Source of the DNA: Sphingobium sp. Cam5-1
GTDB taxonomy: Bacteria; Pseudomonadota; Alphaproteobacteria; Sphingomonadales; Sphingomonadaceae
Direction: 5' to 3'
DNA length: 64,000 bases
Assembly: GCF_015693305.1 (NCBI RefSeq)
Contig: NZ_CP065140.1
Coordinates: 286,817-350,816 of the forward strand
Numbering within the stretch: the stretch's first letter is position 1; each line of letters begins with the position of its first letter. The translations under genes were made by a program, and so were the position numbers. Positions 55,108 to 63,820 of the stretch are shown here, in pieces. The notes beneath the pieces are model-generated. The model worked only from the letters and a program-made list of their open reading frames with translations, was not told the DNA's origin and searched no databases.

Positions 55108-56707
55108 CGACCCTGGCCGTGGGGGCGGCCGACCGCACGCTTGCGTCGACATGATCTTCAAATTGCGCGAAATTATCGATGAACTTGGCCACCAGCTCTC
55201 TTGCGGTTCTGTCATATTCGGCAGGATCGGCCCACGCACCACGCGGATCGAGCAGCTTGTCATCGACGCCGGGCACCGCGATCGGCACCTCGAAGCCAAA
55301 ATTGGGGTCCTCACGGAATTCAGCATTATTGAGGCTGCCATCCAGTGCCGCATTGAGCAGGGCGCGCGTGGCCTTGATCGGCATCCGGCTGATGCCTTCC
55401 ATGGTCGCCTTGCCGCCTGACCAGCCGGTGTTGACCAACCAGCATTTGACCCCGCCCCTGGCGATCCGTTCCTTGAGCAGATTGCCGTAGACAGAAGGGT
55501 GCCGGGGCATGAACGGTGCTCCAAAGCAGGTCGAGAAGGTCGCCTCCGGCTCGGTCACGCCGATCTCGGTGCCGGCGACGCGCGCTGTATAGCCTGACAG
55601 GAAGTGATACATCGCCTGGTCCGGAGTCAGCCGGGCGATCGGCGGCAGCACGCCATAGGCATCGGCAGTGAGAAAGATGATGTTTTTCGGCACCGGACCG
55701 AGATTGTCCCGAGAGGCATTGGGAATGAAGTCGATGGGGTAGGAGCCGCGGCTGTTCTCCGCGAGCGAGGCGTCATCGAGGTCAATCTCGCGCGTGGCAG
55801 GATCAATCACCACATTTTCGAGCACCGTGCCAAAACGGCGGGTGGTCGCGAAGATCTCCGGCTCGGCGTCCGCCGACAGACGGATCATCTTGGCATAGCA
55901 GCCACCCTCGAAATTGAACACGGCGGTATCCGACCAACCATGCTCGTCGTCCCCGATCAACGTGCGGCTGGCGTCAGCCGACAGCGTCGTCTTGCCCGTG
56001 CCCGACAGGCCGAAAAAGACGGCGGTGTCGCCCTTCGGACCGATATTGGCCGAGCAATGCATCGGCATCACGCCCTTGGCCGGGAGCAGGTAGTTGAGGA
56101 TGCCAAAGACCGATTTCTTCATCTCGCCCGCATAGGCGGTCCCGCCGATGAGGATCAGCTTCTCGGTCAGGTTGACGGCGACCACCGTCTCGCTGCGCGT
56201 GCCGTGGCGCGCAGGATCGGCCCGGAAACTGGGAAGGTCGATGATGGTGTACTCGGGCAGGAATGCGTCGAGCTCTGCGGCGGTAGGGCGCACAAGCAGG
56301 GTGCGCACGAAGAGACTGTGCCAGGCGAGCTCCGTGATGACGCTCACCTGAACGCGGTGCTCGGGCTGCGAGCCGCCGAAGAGATCCGCGACGTAAAGCC
56401 TGGTCCTGCCCTCCATGACCTTTACGAAATCGGCGCGCAGATTGGCGAAATGTTCAGGCGTCATCGCTACATTGGTTTTGCCCCACCAGACGCTGCTTTC
56501 GGTTTCCACGTTCCGGACAATGAACTTGTCCTTCGCCGAACGCCCGGTGTGCTTGCCCGTCGCAACCACGAACGGGCCGTCCTTGGCAAGCAATCCCTCG
56601 CCGTTCCGGACTGCTTCCTCGATGAGTTGCGCCGTTCCGAGATTGCGCTGAACCTTTGGATCATCGTTGAGATTGGCCAGCAGGGTACGGCCGAAGAGGT
56701 TGGGCAT
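55100..56707 (-). CDS. pckA: Phosphoenolpyruvate carboxykinase (ATP)
   Basis: This 535-residue enzyme converts oxaloacetate and ATP to PEP, CO2 and ADP, the first step of gluconeogenesis, in the cytoplasm. The PEPCK P-loop [13 protein letters not shown] is at residues 233-245, with [20 protein letters not shown], the metal-binding HCSANIG region and the [18 protein letters not shown] segment (here [15 protein letters not shown]). The active-site Lys and Asp are present. It is preceded by a divergent HTH gene and overlaps DUF983 downstream. The gene is intact and of normal length. Confidence 0.97.
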   Translation of the reverse strand: MPNLFGRTLLANLNDDPKVQRNLGTAQLIEEAVRNGEGLLAKDGPFVVATGKHTGRSAKDKFIVRNVETESSVWWGKTNVAMTPEHFANLRADFVKVMEGRTRLYVADLFGGSQPEHRVQVSVITELAWHSLFVRTLLVRPTAAELDAFLPEYTIIDLPSFRADPARHGTRSETVVAVNLTEKLILIGGTAYAGEMKKSVFGILNYLLPAKGVMPMHCSANIGPKGDTAVFFGLSGTGKTTLSADASRTLIGDDEHGWSDTAVFNFEGGCYAKMIRLSADAEPEIFATTRRFGTVLENVVIDPATREIDLDDASLAENSRGSYPIDFIPNASRDNLGPVPKNIIFLTADAYGVLPPIARLTPDQAMYHFLSGYTARVAGTEIGVTEPEATFSTCFGAPFMPRHPSVYGNLLKERIARGGVKCWLVNTGWSGGKATMEGISRMPIKATRALLNAALDGSLNNAEFREDPNFGFEVPIAVPGVDDKLLDPRGAWADPAEYDRTARELVAKFIDNFAQFEDHVDASVRSAAPTARVDA

Positions 56708-56827
56708 GACTATACTCCTTGAACCTTATGTCATCGAGCGATGAAAATCCCGTGACAGCCCGTTAGCATATGGCATATGTGAAAGGTAAGATTGTAATTT
56801 GATGTCTTAAACATCATGGAGGTTTCG

Positions 56828-57157
56828 TTGATCACATCGCAGCAAATGCGTGCCGCACGCGCCCTCCTGGGCCTCGACCAGCGCGGTCTTGCTGCCCTCT
56901 CAGGCGTTTCGCTTCCAACCATCCAGCGGATGGAGGCCTCCGAGGGCCAGGTGCGGAGCGTCGTCGACACGCTGGTGAAAGTCATCAACGCGCTGGAAGC
57001 AGCCGGTATCGAGATCATCGGTGAAAATGCACCGAGCAGCGGGGCAGGACGCGGCGTACGCCTCAAGGAAACGGCCGCCGGCAAGGGGCCCCGGCGTGTC
57101 CCGTCTGTGCTGTTCGACCAGGCTGAGGAGCCGGGCAGTGACGACAATGCCCGGTGA
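56828..57157 (+). CDS. XRE-type helix-turn-helix regulator
   Basis: The most likely start is TTG 56828, five bases after GGAGG, giving 109 residues that begin at ITSQQMRAARALLG, the usual N-terminus of this family; ATG 56816 overlaps the ribosome site. The HTH spans about residues 15-55 (LAALSGVSLPTIQRMEAS). The C-terminus overlaps the SulP start by 20 bases, so it probably controls that transporter, and perhaps pckA across the divergent region. Confidence 0.82.
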   Translation: MITSQQMRAARALLGLDQRGLAALSGVSLPTIQRMEASEGQVRSVVDTLVKVINALEAAGIEIIGENAPSSGAGRGVRLKETAAGKGPRRVPSVLFDQAEEPGSDDNAR

Positions 57158-58847
57158 CGCACGACGCATTGCCTTCACGCCCAAGCTGATCACGGTTCTG
57201 CACGAAGGCTATACGCCAGTGGATTTCCGCCGGGACGCCTTGGCGGGCCTGACCGTCGCTATCGTCGCATTGCCGCTTGCCATGGCGCTTGCAATTGCCA
57301 GCGGGGCCTCGCCTGACAAAGGGCTTGTGACCGCAGTCGTCGCAGGGTTCCTCATATCTCTGCTGGGCGGATCGCGCGTCCAGATCGGCGGACCGACCGG
57401 AGCTTTCGTGGTCGTCGTGTTCAACGTGATCGCGCAGCACGGGCTGGATGGACTTGTTCTGGCTACCCTGATGGCGGGATTCATTCTGATTGGAGCGGGC
57501 TACGCTGGCCTTGGCAACCTGGTGCGCTTCATTCCGCAGCCGGTCATCACCGGGTTCACTGCGGGCATCGCGGTGATCATTGCATCGAGTCAGGTCAAGG
57601 ATTTCCTCGGACTGTCCATGACCCAAGTGCCGGCCGATTTCCTTCCCCGATGGGGCGCCTATTTCAGGGCGCTGGACAGCGTTGAGATCGGGGCTTTGGC
57701 CATAGGCGCGGGGTCATTGGCGCTGATCATCTCCTTGCGCAAATGGGCGCCGCGCTTGCCGGGGTTCCTGATCGCCGTTCTTGCCGCATCCGCTGTCGTG
57801 ACGCTGCTGCACTTGCCGGTCGAGACAATCGGATCGCGATTTCCCGACTTGCCGACGGGATTGCCCGCTCCTGCGCTGCCCGACATTTCGCTTCTCAAGA
57901 TACAGTCGCTGATACCGTCCGCGTTCACCATAGCCTTTCTGGCCGGCATCGAGGCCCTCCTGTCTGCGGTCGTCGCTGATGGCATGATCGGTTCCCGGCA
58001 TCGTTCCGGCCAGGAACTGGTCGGCCAAGGTGTCGCCAATCTGGCTTCGGCGTTGCTGGGCGGGTTGCCCGCGACCGGTGCGATCGCCCGCACCGCCACC
58101 AATATCAGGGCCGGCGGCATTACGCCAATTGCCGGAATGTTGCATGCGGTATTCCTGCTGCTCTTCATGCTCTTCGCGTCCCGTCTCATGGCCTATGTGC
58201 CGCTGGCCGCGCTGGCAGCGATCCTGTTCATGGTCGCATGGGGCATGAGCGAACATCACCGGTTCATCCAGCTGCTGAGGATGCCCAACGGAGATCGCGC
58301 GCTGCTGCTGCTGACCTTCTTCCTGACGGTGCTGGTCGATTTGACCGTCGCCATTGGCGTCGGCGTGACGCTGGCCTCGCTGGTCTTCATGATGCGTATG
58401 AGCCGTACCGTCGAGATAGCGAGCGACCGGCAGGCTTCCTCGCGCGAGGATGAGAACGAGGAAATCGACCAGCGTGTGGCACTGCCAGATGGCGTCGAGA
58501 TATTCCGGATCGACGGACCGATCTTCTTTGGCGTGGCCAATGAGCTGCTCGATACGCTGCGTCGCATCGGTCCTGTCCCGCAGGTCATCATTCTGCGGAT
58601 GCGACGGGTTCCGCTGCTCGATGCAAGCGGTGTGGCCACGATTGGCGAGATTGTCGCCCGGGCTGCGGCGACAGGCACGCAAATCATTCTTTCCGGCGTT
58701 CAGGCCCAACCCATGGCGATGCTGGAGCGCGGCGCGCTCGGGGTCCAGAGTCGGCGCCTCATCCACAGCGCGGACCTGCCCGAGGCGTTGCGCGTGGCCG
58801 CCGCAATCACAGTCGCGCCGCCGGCAGGCCGGATGCGCCTCCACTGA
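57138..58847 (+). CDS. SulP-family anion transporter with STAS domain (second copy)
   Basis: From GTG 57138, seven bases after GAGGAG and inside the end of the HTH gene, this gives 569 residues. SulP transmembrane features include ALPLAMALAIASGASPDKGL, GGPTGAFVVVVFNV and GFTAGIAVIIASSQ. The C-terminal STAS domain (about 440-550) has VPLLDASGVATIGEIV. It is a different subtype from the copy at 49379 and closer to bacterial sulfate/bicarbonate carriers. Substrate unknown. Confidence 0.93.
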   Translation: MTTMPGDARRIAFTPKLITVLHEGYTPVDFRRDALAGLTVAIVALPLAMALAIASGASPDKGLVTAVVAGFLISLLGGSRVQIGGPTGAFVVVVFNVIAQHGLDGLVLATLMAGFILIGAGYAGLGNLVRFIPQPVITGFTAGIAVIIASSQVKDFLGLSMTQVPADFLPRWGAYFRALDSVEIGALAIGAGSLALIISLRKWAPRLPGFLIAVLAASAVVTLLHLPVETIGSRFPDLPTGLPAPALPDISLLKIQSLIPSAFTIAFLAGIEALLSAVVADGMIGSRHRSGQELVGQGVANLASALLGGLPATGAIARTATNIRAGGITPIAGMLHAVFLLLFMLFASRLMAYVPLAALAAILFMVAWGMSEHHRFIQLLRMPNGDRALLLLTFFLTVLVDLTVAIGVGVTLASLVFMMRMSRTVEIASDRQASSREDENEEIDQRVALPDGVEIFRIDGPIFFGVANELLDTLRRIGPVPQVIILRMRRVPLLDASGVATIGEIVARAAATGTQIILSGVQAQPMAMLERGALGVQSRRLIHSADLPEALRVAAAITVAPPAGRMRLH

Positions 58848-58865
58848 TCAACAGCCTACAGGATC

Positions 58866-59180
58866 ATGCCAATGACCGATGACAACGATGATTATGTCTA
58901 TGATGAAGCTACGGGTGAATGGATAAGCGCCGCTGACGCGGCCACGCGAGCTACAGCCCTTGATCGGATCGAGGTACGGGACTCCGCCGGAAATCTGCTC
59001 GCGGATGGCGATAGCGTCATAACGATCAAGGATCTTAAGGTCAAAGGGGCGGGTCAGACCCTTCGGAAGGGGACCGTCATCAAGTCGATCCGGCTCACAG
59101 GAGATGCCCAGGAGATTGACTGCCGTTATGAGGGCATCAAGGGTCTTGTCCTTCGAGCGGAATTCGTGCGCAAGCACTGA
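58866..59180 (+). CDS. PhnA-like (YjdM) protein lacking the N-terminal zinc ribbon
   Basis: The C-terminal domain of this 104-residue protein matches PhnA: VRDSAGNLLADGDSVITIKDLKVKG and GTVIKSIRLTGDAQEID. The usual N-terminal zinc ribbon (two Cys pairs) is replaced by an acidic stretch DDNDDYVYDEATGEW, as in several alphaproteobacterial versions. Despite the name, PhnA is not needed for C-P lyase, and its role is unclear. It lies 18 bases after the SulP gene. Confidence 0.85.
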   Translation: MPMTDDNDDYVYDEATGEWISAADAATRATALDRIEVRDSAGNLLADGDSVITIKDLKVKGAGQTLRKGTVIKSIRLTGDAQEIDCRYEGIKGLVLRAEFVRKH

Positions 59181-59216
59181 TCCCTCGCATCTGCCTCCCA
59201 CAACGCGGAACACGCC

Positions 59217-60845
59217 TTGGAAACCATCACGATCATTTTGCTCCTTCTGCTCGCGGTCATCATCAGCGGCATCGTATCGCGCGCCGTGCCGTTGCCGTTG
59301 CCTCGGCCGCTCTTCCAGATCGCGCTCGGTGCCGTGATCGGCCTCACCGCCGACTGGCGCGTGACGCTCGATCCCGAGATCTTCTTTCTGCTGTTCCTGC
59401 CGCCGCTGCTCTTCCTCGATGGTTGGCGCATCCCGCGAGAGGAACTGTTCAAGGACGGAAAGACTGTCATCGAGCTGGCGCTCGGGCTCGTTGTCTTCAC
59501 CGTTGTCGGCATGGGATGGTTCATTCACTGGATGATCCCCTCGATACCGCTCGCGGTGGCCTTCGCCCTTGCCGCTGTCGTTTCGCCGACCGACCCGATC
59601 GCCGTCTCGGCGATTGCTCAACGTGTACCGATCCCCAAGCGCATGATGCACATTCTGGAGGGAGAATCGCTCCTCAACGACGCTTCCGGCCTCGTCTGTC
59701 TTCGCTTTGCCATCGCCGCGGCCCTGACCGGCGCCTTCACGATCCATGAGGCGGCGCTGAATTTCCTGTGGGTGGCATTTGGCGGAATCGCCGTCGGCAC
59801 GGGCCTCACCTGGATGGTGTCGCGCGCCAAGAACTGGGTCAGCCGCAGGCTCGGCGAAGAAGGCGGCGCGCAGATCCTCATCAGCCTGCTCATTCCTTTT
59901 GGCGCCTATCTGCTCGCTGAGCACTTGCACTGCTCAGGTATCCTCGCTGCGGTCGCTGCCGGTCTCACCATGGGATTTGTCGAATCGACGGGCGAGCTGG
60001 AAGCAACGACACGGATTCGCCGCAACACGGTATGGGATACGATCCAGTTCACCGCCAACGGCGTCATCTTCGTGCTGCTTGGCGAACAGCTACCCGGGAT
60101 TCTTGCCGGCGCGGCCGATACAGTCCGGCAGGCCGGCCATCACGAACCCTGGTGGCTCGCAATCTATGTGCTCGCGATCAATGTCGGTCTCGCGGGCCTG
60201 CGTTTCCTCTGGGTGTGGCTCTCATTCCGTTTCACCTTCTTCCGGGCCGGCGATTGGCGACAAACTCCCAATTGGAGGCTCGTTGCCGCCATGTCGTTCG
60301 CAGGCGTGCGCGGTGCGATCACCCTGGCGGGCGTCCTCACCCTGCCGCTCACAATGACCGACGGGACGGATTTTCCTGCACGCGACCTGGCCATTTTCCT
60401 CGCGATGGGGGTCATCATCGTTTCGTTGATCGCGGCAAGCATCGGCTTGCCGCTATTGTTGCGAGGCCTGGCGATGCCTGCCGAGGCGTCGCAGGTGGCG
60501 GAGATCGACGCAGCCCGGATCTCTGCGGCGGAGGCCGCCATCGCAGCGATCGAGCGGGCGCAGCATAATATGGCAGATGGACGAACTGACGCCGATCTTT
60601 ATGTCGCCGTGGCAGCGCGAATCATGGAGAGCTATCGCGCCCGGATCGAGGCGCGTCAGTCCGCAACTGCCAATGGGGGACGCGGGAGACAGCTGGAGGG
60701 AATTGAGCGCGAGATGAGACTGGCGGCGCTCAGGGCCGAGCGCGCGCAGCTATATCGCCTCGTGCGGCGGCGCGAGCTGGGGAGCGAGGCTGCGCGCCGG
60801 CTGGTGCGGGAACTGGATCTTATGGAAGCCCGCTACTCAGCATAG
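59217..60845 (+). CDS. Na+/H+ antiporter (CPA1 / NhaP-like)
   Basis: The 542-residue protein starts at TTG 59217 (METITIILLLLLAVI) and has about twelve membrane spans. It carries CPA1 features: FLLFLPPLLFLDGW, then SPTDPIAVSAI with the conserved Asp, GESLLNDASGLVC, and a C-terminal cytoplasmic helical tail (about 410-540) rich in Arg and Glu. It exchanges Na+ (or K+) for protons at the inner membrane. It follows the PhnA-like gene by 36 bases and may share its transcript. Confidence 0.92.
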   Translation: METITIILLLLLAVIISGIVSRAVPLPLPRPLFQIALGAVIGLTADWRVTLDPEIFFLLFLPPLLFLDGWRIPREELFKDGKTVIELALGLVVFTVVGMGWFIHWMIPSIPLAVAFALAAVVSPTDPIAVSAIAQRVPIPKRMMHILEGESLLNDASGLVCLRFAIAAALTGAFTIHEAALNFLWVAFGGIAVGTGLTWMVSRAKNWVSRRLGEEGGAQILISLLIPFGAYLLAEHLHCSGILAAVAAGLTMGFVESTGELEATTRIRRNTVWDTIQFTANGVIFVLLGEQLPGILAGAADTVRQAGHHEPWWLAIYVLAINVGLAGLRFLWVWLSFRFTFFRAGDWRQTPNWRLVAAMSFAGVRGAITLAGVLTLPLTMTDGTDFPARDLAIFLAMGVIIVSLIAASIGLPLLLRGLAMPAEASQVAEIDAARISAAEAAIAAIERAQHNMADGRTDADLYVAVAARIMESYRARIEARQSATANGGRGRQLEGIEREMRLAALRAERAQLYRLVRRRELGSEAARRLVRELDLMEARYSA

Positions 60846-61253
60846 CCTGGCTGATTGAAGCGGCCGCCCGAAGGAAGGCGCTGTCGATGCTGTGAGCGTT
60901 CATGGGTGCTGCGCGATGATGGAGGACCGCAAGGGTCAGGCATCAGCAAAAATGTCTCCGCTCCCTCCGCCTGCACTGGTCTCCCGGCAAGCGTAAACCA
61001 GGGAATTTACGCTTGCCAGGAGTGGGTGGCCCATGGCTCAAATGCCGGACCGTGCATCCGCGTAGATTTCATCAATTTGAAAAGCAATCATCCCAGGGGT
61101 GAGAAGCGCGCGACCCGCGACGGATGGAATCAATGCTTGTACGAGCGCCAGGACATGGCGTTCAATTCGTCGTTGTTGAAGTTGGAACCCGACAATCGCA
61201 TGCTGAGCGCAGCAAGCCCGGTCTCTGCTGGCAAATTCCTGCCGAGATGGCCG
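60846..61253. other. Intergenic region containing a perfect inverted repeat
   Basis: No supported gene. It holds the inverted repeat at 60986-61017. A 152-residue plus-strand frame crosses the region but overlaps the convergent regulator gene and has no start site. Confidence 0.4.
60986..61017. repeat. Perfect 12-bp inverted repeat with 8-base loop
   Basis: GGCAAGCGTAAA (60986-60997) and TTTACGCTTGCC (61006-61017) flank the loop CCAGGGAA. It lies about 145 bases after the antiporter stop. It has no T run, so it is an atypical terminator; a protein-binding or recombination site is also possible. Confidence 0.7.
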
Positions 61254-61730
61254 TCAGGGCAATGGCCGGGGGACAGCTTGCGTCTCGGCCAGAGGGTTCG
61301 GCAGGGAGGATGATGCGGCTGGCAGCCAGCCGTCCCCCAACCGGCGTTTCGTCATGAGATCGGCGAGAGAATAGCTGTCCAGCACCAAGAGGAAGGCGGA
61401 CACCGCTTCCTTGAGCACAGCTGTCATCCCGCAAAGAGGTGCAATGGCGCAGCTAGCGCAATCGACCAGATCAAATCCTTCTTCAGTGTGACGGACCAGC
61501 GCACCCATGTTGATCTCGCCGGGCGGCTTGCCCAGTCGAATACCTCCGCCGCGCCCGCGGACGCTTTCGAGATATCCGGCCCTGGAGAGGTCATTGACCA
61601 CCTTCATGAGATGGTTCTGCGAAATGCTGTAGGCACGAGCGATCTCAGCAATGGAACACAGGCGGTCGGGCCGCGCGGAAACAAAGAGCAGCACCCGGAT
61701 GGAATAGTCGGTGAACAAGGTCAGCTTCAT
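61254..61730 (-). CDS. nsrR: Rrf2-family nitric-oxide-sensing regulator (NsrR-like)
   Basis: This 158-residue protein has the Rrf2 winged helix (MKLTLFTDYSIRVLLF; AYSISQNHLMKVVNDLSR) and the Fe-S cysteine cluster C91-x2-C94-x5-C100 typical of NsrR. NsrR holds an Fe-S cluster that is destroyed by NO, releasing repression of NO-detoxifying genes. The C-terminal extension of about 25 residues is Pro-rich. It is divergent from truncated haemoglobin and flavohaemoglobin genes, which are classic NsrR targets. Confidence 0.9.
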   Translation of the reverse strand: MKLTLFTDYSIRVLLFVSARPDRLCSIAEIARAYSISQNHLMKVVNDLSRAGYLESVRGRGGGIRLGKPPGEINMGALVRHTEEGFDLVDCASCAIAPLCGMTAVLKEAVSAFLLVLDSYSLADLMTKRRLGDGWLPAASSSLPNPLAETQAVPRPLP

Positions 61731-61766
61731 GACCGTTTCCCAATGTCGCGCGGCCGATCATTATAG

Positions 61767-61818
61767 GCATCTTACTTGCATCTTTCAAAGTGGCGGTATA
61801 GATGCATTCGAGATGCAT
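61767..61818. promoter_or_regulatory. Candidate NsrR operator with paired AAGATGC half-sites
   Basis: On the minus strand AAGATGC occurs at 61784-61778 and again at 61773-61767, an 11-base period. On the plus strand AGATGCAT occurs at 61800-61807 and 61811-61818, also 11 apart. NsrR half-sites described in enterobacteria read AAGATGCYTTT. These two pairs lie between nsrR and the truncated haemoglobin gene. Confidence 0.6.
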
Positions 61819-61834
61819 GATTGGAGAATGAGTC

Positions 61835-62245
61835 GTGGAAGACGTCTCCGGGATCGACGAAGCAGAGCTCTCCCGACTTGTGGGCGCTTTCTACAATCGC
61901 GTGCGAACGGACCCTGAGCTGGGGCCCATCTTCAACGAAGCGATCAACGATTGGCCACACCACCTTGAAAAATTGACGGATTTCTGGTCGTCGGTGATGT
62001 TGGGCACCGGACGTTACAAGGGACGTCCTGTTCCTGCTCATTTGAAACACAAAGATGCCATCACGACGGAGATGTTCGAGCGTTGGCTTGCGCTCTGGCA
62101 GCAGACGACGAACGAGTTGTTGCCGGCGGAGGCGGCCGCGGCCCTCCAGTCCCGGGCGGCGCGAATAGCCGAGAGTCTGCAGCTTGCAATGTTCTTTCAC
62201 CTGCCGACAGAACAAGGCACAAACCGGAGCGCATTGCGTGGTTGA
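61835..62245 (+). CDS. Group III truncated haemoglobin
   Basis: This 136-residue protein starts at GTG 61835 and has the group III pattern: RLVGAFYNRVRTDPELGPIF, W at WPHHLEKLTDFWSSVML, then the proximal His region VPAHLKHKDAI. It binds haem and likely O2 or NO. Sitting between an NsrR-like regulator and flavohaemoglobin, it probably serves in NO or O2 handling. It overlaps the next gene by eight bases. Confidence 0.9.
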   Translation: MEDVSGIDEAELSRLVGAFYNRVRTDPELGPIFNEAINDWPHHLEKLTDFWSSVMLGTGRYKGRPVPAHLKHKDAITTEMFERWLALWQQTTNELLPAEAAAALQSRAARIAESLQLAMFFHLPTEQGTNRSALRG

Positions 62246-62513
62246 GCCGATCCCTTATCGGTCCACGCCCATATTCGACCAGGATACGCTGCCCAAGGCA
62301 TTGCGCGTGCGCCATGACACGAAGGAAGGCGTCTGGGGGCTGATCCGCGTACTTGAGGGGCGCGTCCGGCTCATCTGCCTCGATCCGCCCTCAGAAGCAA
62401 TTTTAACGCCTGATAATCCTGGCCTGGTGCTTCCCCGGCAGCCCCATTTTGTCCAGCCAATCGGCCCCATGAAAATGCAAGTCGATTTCTACGATCAGGC
62501 GCCTTTTTCCTGA
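62238..62513 (+). CDS. DUF1971 protein of the NO-response operon
   Basis: This 91-residue protein starts at GTG 62238 inside the end of the haemoglobin gene. It is a beta-rich DUF1971 domain (a cupin-like fold seen at the C-terminus of some tellurite-resistance TehB proteins): FDQDTLPKALRVRHDTKEG and a final MKMQVDFYDQAPF. Its function is unknown, though such genes recur near NO and haemoglobin genes. Confidence 0.85.
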   Translation: MVEPIPYRSTPIFDQDTLPKALRVRHDTKEGVWGLIRVLEGRVRLICLDPPSEAILTPDNPGLVLPRQPHFVQPIGPMKMQVDFYDQAPFS

Positions 62514-62553
62514 TCGACCGCCCGGCCCCAAATCCGCAGCATAGGAGGTATCG

Positions 62554-63765
62554 ATGTCACAACCCCTGAACGACCAGACGATCGCGCTCGTCAAAGCTAC
62601 CGTTCCCGCGCTGGAGGCCCATGGGCTTGATATTGTACATGAAATGTATGCGCGCATGTTCCAGAATCCCGATATCCGTGATCTTTTCAATCAGTCGCAT
62701 CACGGCGATGCGGGTTCGCAGCCTCGTGCCTTGACCGGCGCCATTCTGGCCTATGCCAGCAACATCGATAATCTGGGCGCGCTTGCTCCGGCTGTCGAAC
62801 GGATTGCGCAAAAGCATGTCGGCCTGCAGATCAAGCCGGATCATTATCCTCATGTTGCAGAGGCGCTGCTGGGGGCGATCAAGGCTGTGCTGGGCGACGC
62901 GGCGACAGACGAGATTTTGGGCGCCTGGGGAGAAGCCTATTGGTTCCTCGCCAATATCCTGATCGCACGGGAAAATCGTATCTACACCGAGCAGAAGGAC
63001 ACGGCCGGGGGCTGGAATGGGTGGCGCGATTTTCATGTTGAAGAAGTCGTGCGCGAGAGCAGCGTCATCCATTCGTTCGTGCTGCGCCCGGTGGACGGTG
63101 GTCCGGTCATGGCGCACAGGCCCGGCCAATATCTCACTTTCTGGCTGGAGATTTCCGGTCAGGCGCCGCTCAAGCGCAATTATTCAATCTCTGCGGCGCC
63201 CAACGGGCGGACCTATCGCATTTCCGTCAAGCGCGAACCTCACGGGCTTGCATCCGGCTGGCTCCACGAGGAAGCCGCGGCTGGGACAGTTCTCAAGGTG
63301 GCTGCTCCCGCCGGCGAATTCTTTCTGGCCGATCCTGTCACGCGGCCGGTGGTCCTGCTTTCGGGCGGTGTGGGTTTGACCCCGATGGTGGCCATGCTCG
63401 AGGCGCTCATCGAAGGTGGGTCTGAGTTCCCCATCCATTATGTCCACGGCACGCATGACCACAAGACGCATGCGATGCGCGACCATGTCCGCGCGCTTGC
63501 TGCCAGGGGAAAATCGGTCAAGGTGACAGATTTCCATCAGAATCCGCTTCCGGGCGAGGTTGAAGGTCGCGACTATGACGTGGCAGGGATCATCACGGAC
63601 GACTGGCTGATCGGCAACACGCCGGTTGACGATGCGGATTATTATATTTGCGGGCCGCGCCCCTTCTTGCGCCATGCTGTTTCCACTCTGTCGCTCGCGG
63701 GCGTCCCGGCAACGCGCATCCACTATGAATTTTTTGGTCCCGCAGACGAGTTGCTTGCAGCCTGA
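62554..63765 (+). CDS. hmp: Flavohaemoglobin / nitric oxide dioxygenase
   Basis: This 403-residue protein starts at ATG 62554 behind AGGAGGT. The globin domain (about 1-140) keeps the distal Tyr32 and proximal His88 (in IAQKHVGLQ). The FAD-binding domain (about 155-260) has RNYSISAAPNG, and the NAD domain has GGVGLTPM (271-278). The enzyme oxidises NO to nitrate with O2 and NAD(P)H. It is the last gene of an NsrR-type unit with truncated haemoglobin and DUF1971. It appears intact. Confidence 0.96.
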   Translation: MSQPLNDQTIALVKATVPALEAHGLDIVHEMYARMFQNPDIRDLFNQSHHGDAGSQPRALTGAILAYASNIDNLGALAPAVERIAQKHVGLQIKPDHYPHVAEALLGAIKAVLGDAATDEILGAWGEAYWFLANILIARENRIYTEQKDTAGGWNGWRDFHVEEVVRESSVIHSFVLRPVDGGPVMAHRPGQYLTFWLEISGQAPLKRNYSISAAPNGRTYRISVKREPHGLASGWLHEEAAAGTVLKVAAPAGEFFLADPVTRPVVLLSGGVGLTPMVAMLEALIEGGSEFPIHYVHGTHDHKTHAMRDHVRALAARGKSVKVTDFHQNPLPGEVEGRDYDVAGIITDDWLIGNTPVDDADYYICGPRPFLRHAVSTLSLAGVPATRIHYEFFGPADELLAA

Positions 63766-63773
63766 ACGAAGGC

Positions 63774-63820
63774 GGGGCGGAGGCAGGCAGTGGCCATGAC
63801 ATTGTCAGTTCCGCCCCTTT
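63774..63820 (+). terminator. Weak terminator-like structure after hmp
   Basis: GGGGCGGA (63774-63781) can pair with TCCGCCCC (63810-63817), followed by TTT. The 28-base loop is long, so it is only a possible terminator. The remaining 180 bases to the window end hold no complete gene; an AGGAGAGG site at 63972 may belong to a gene outside the window. Confidence 0.3.
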
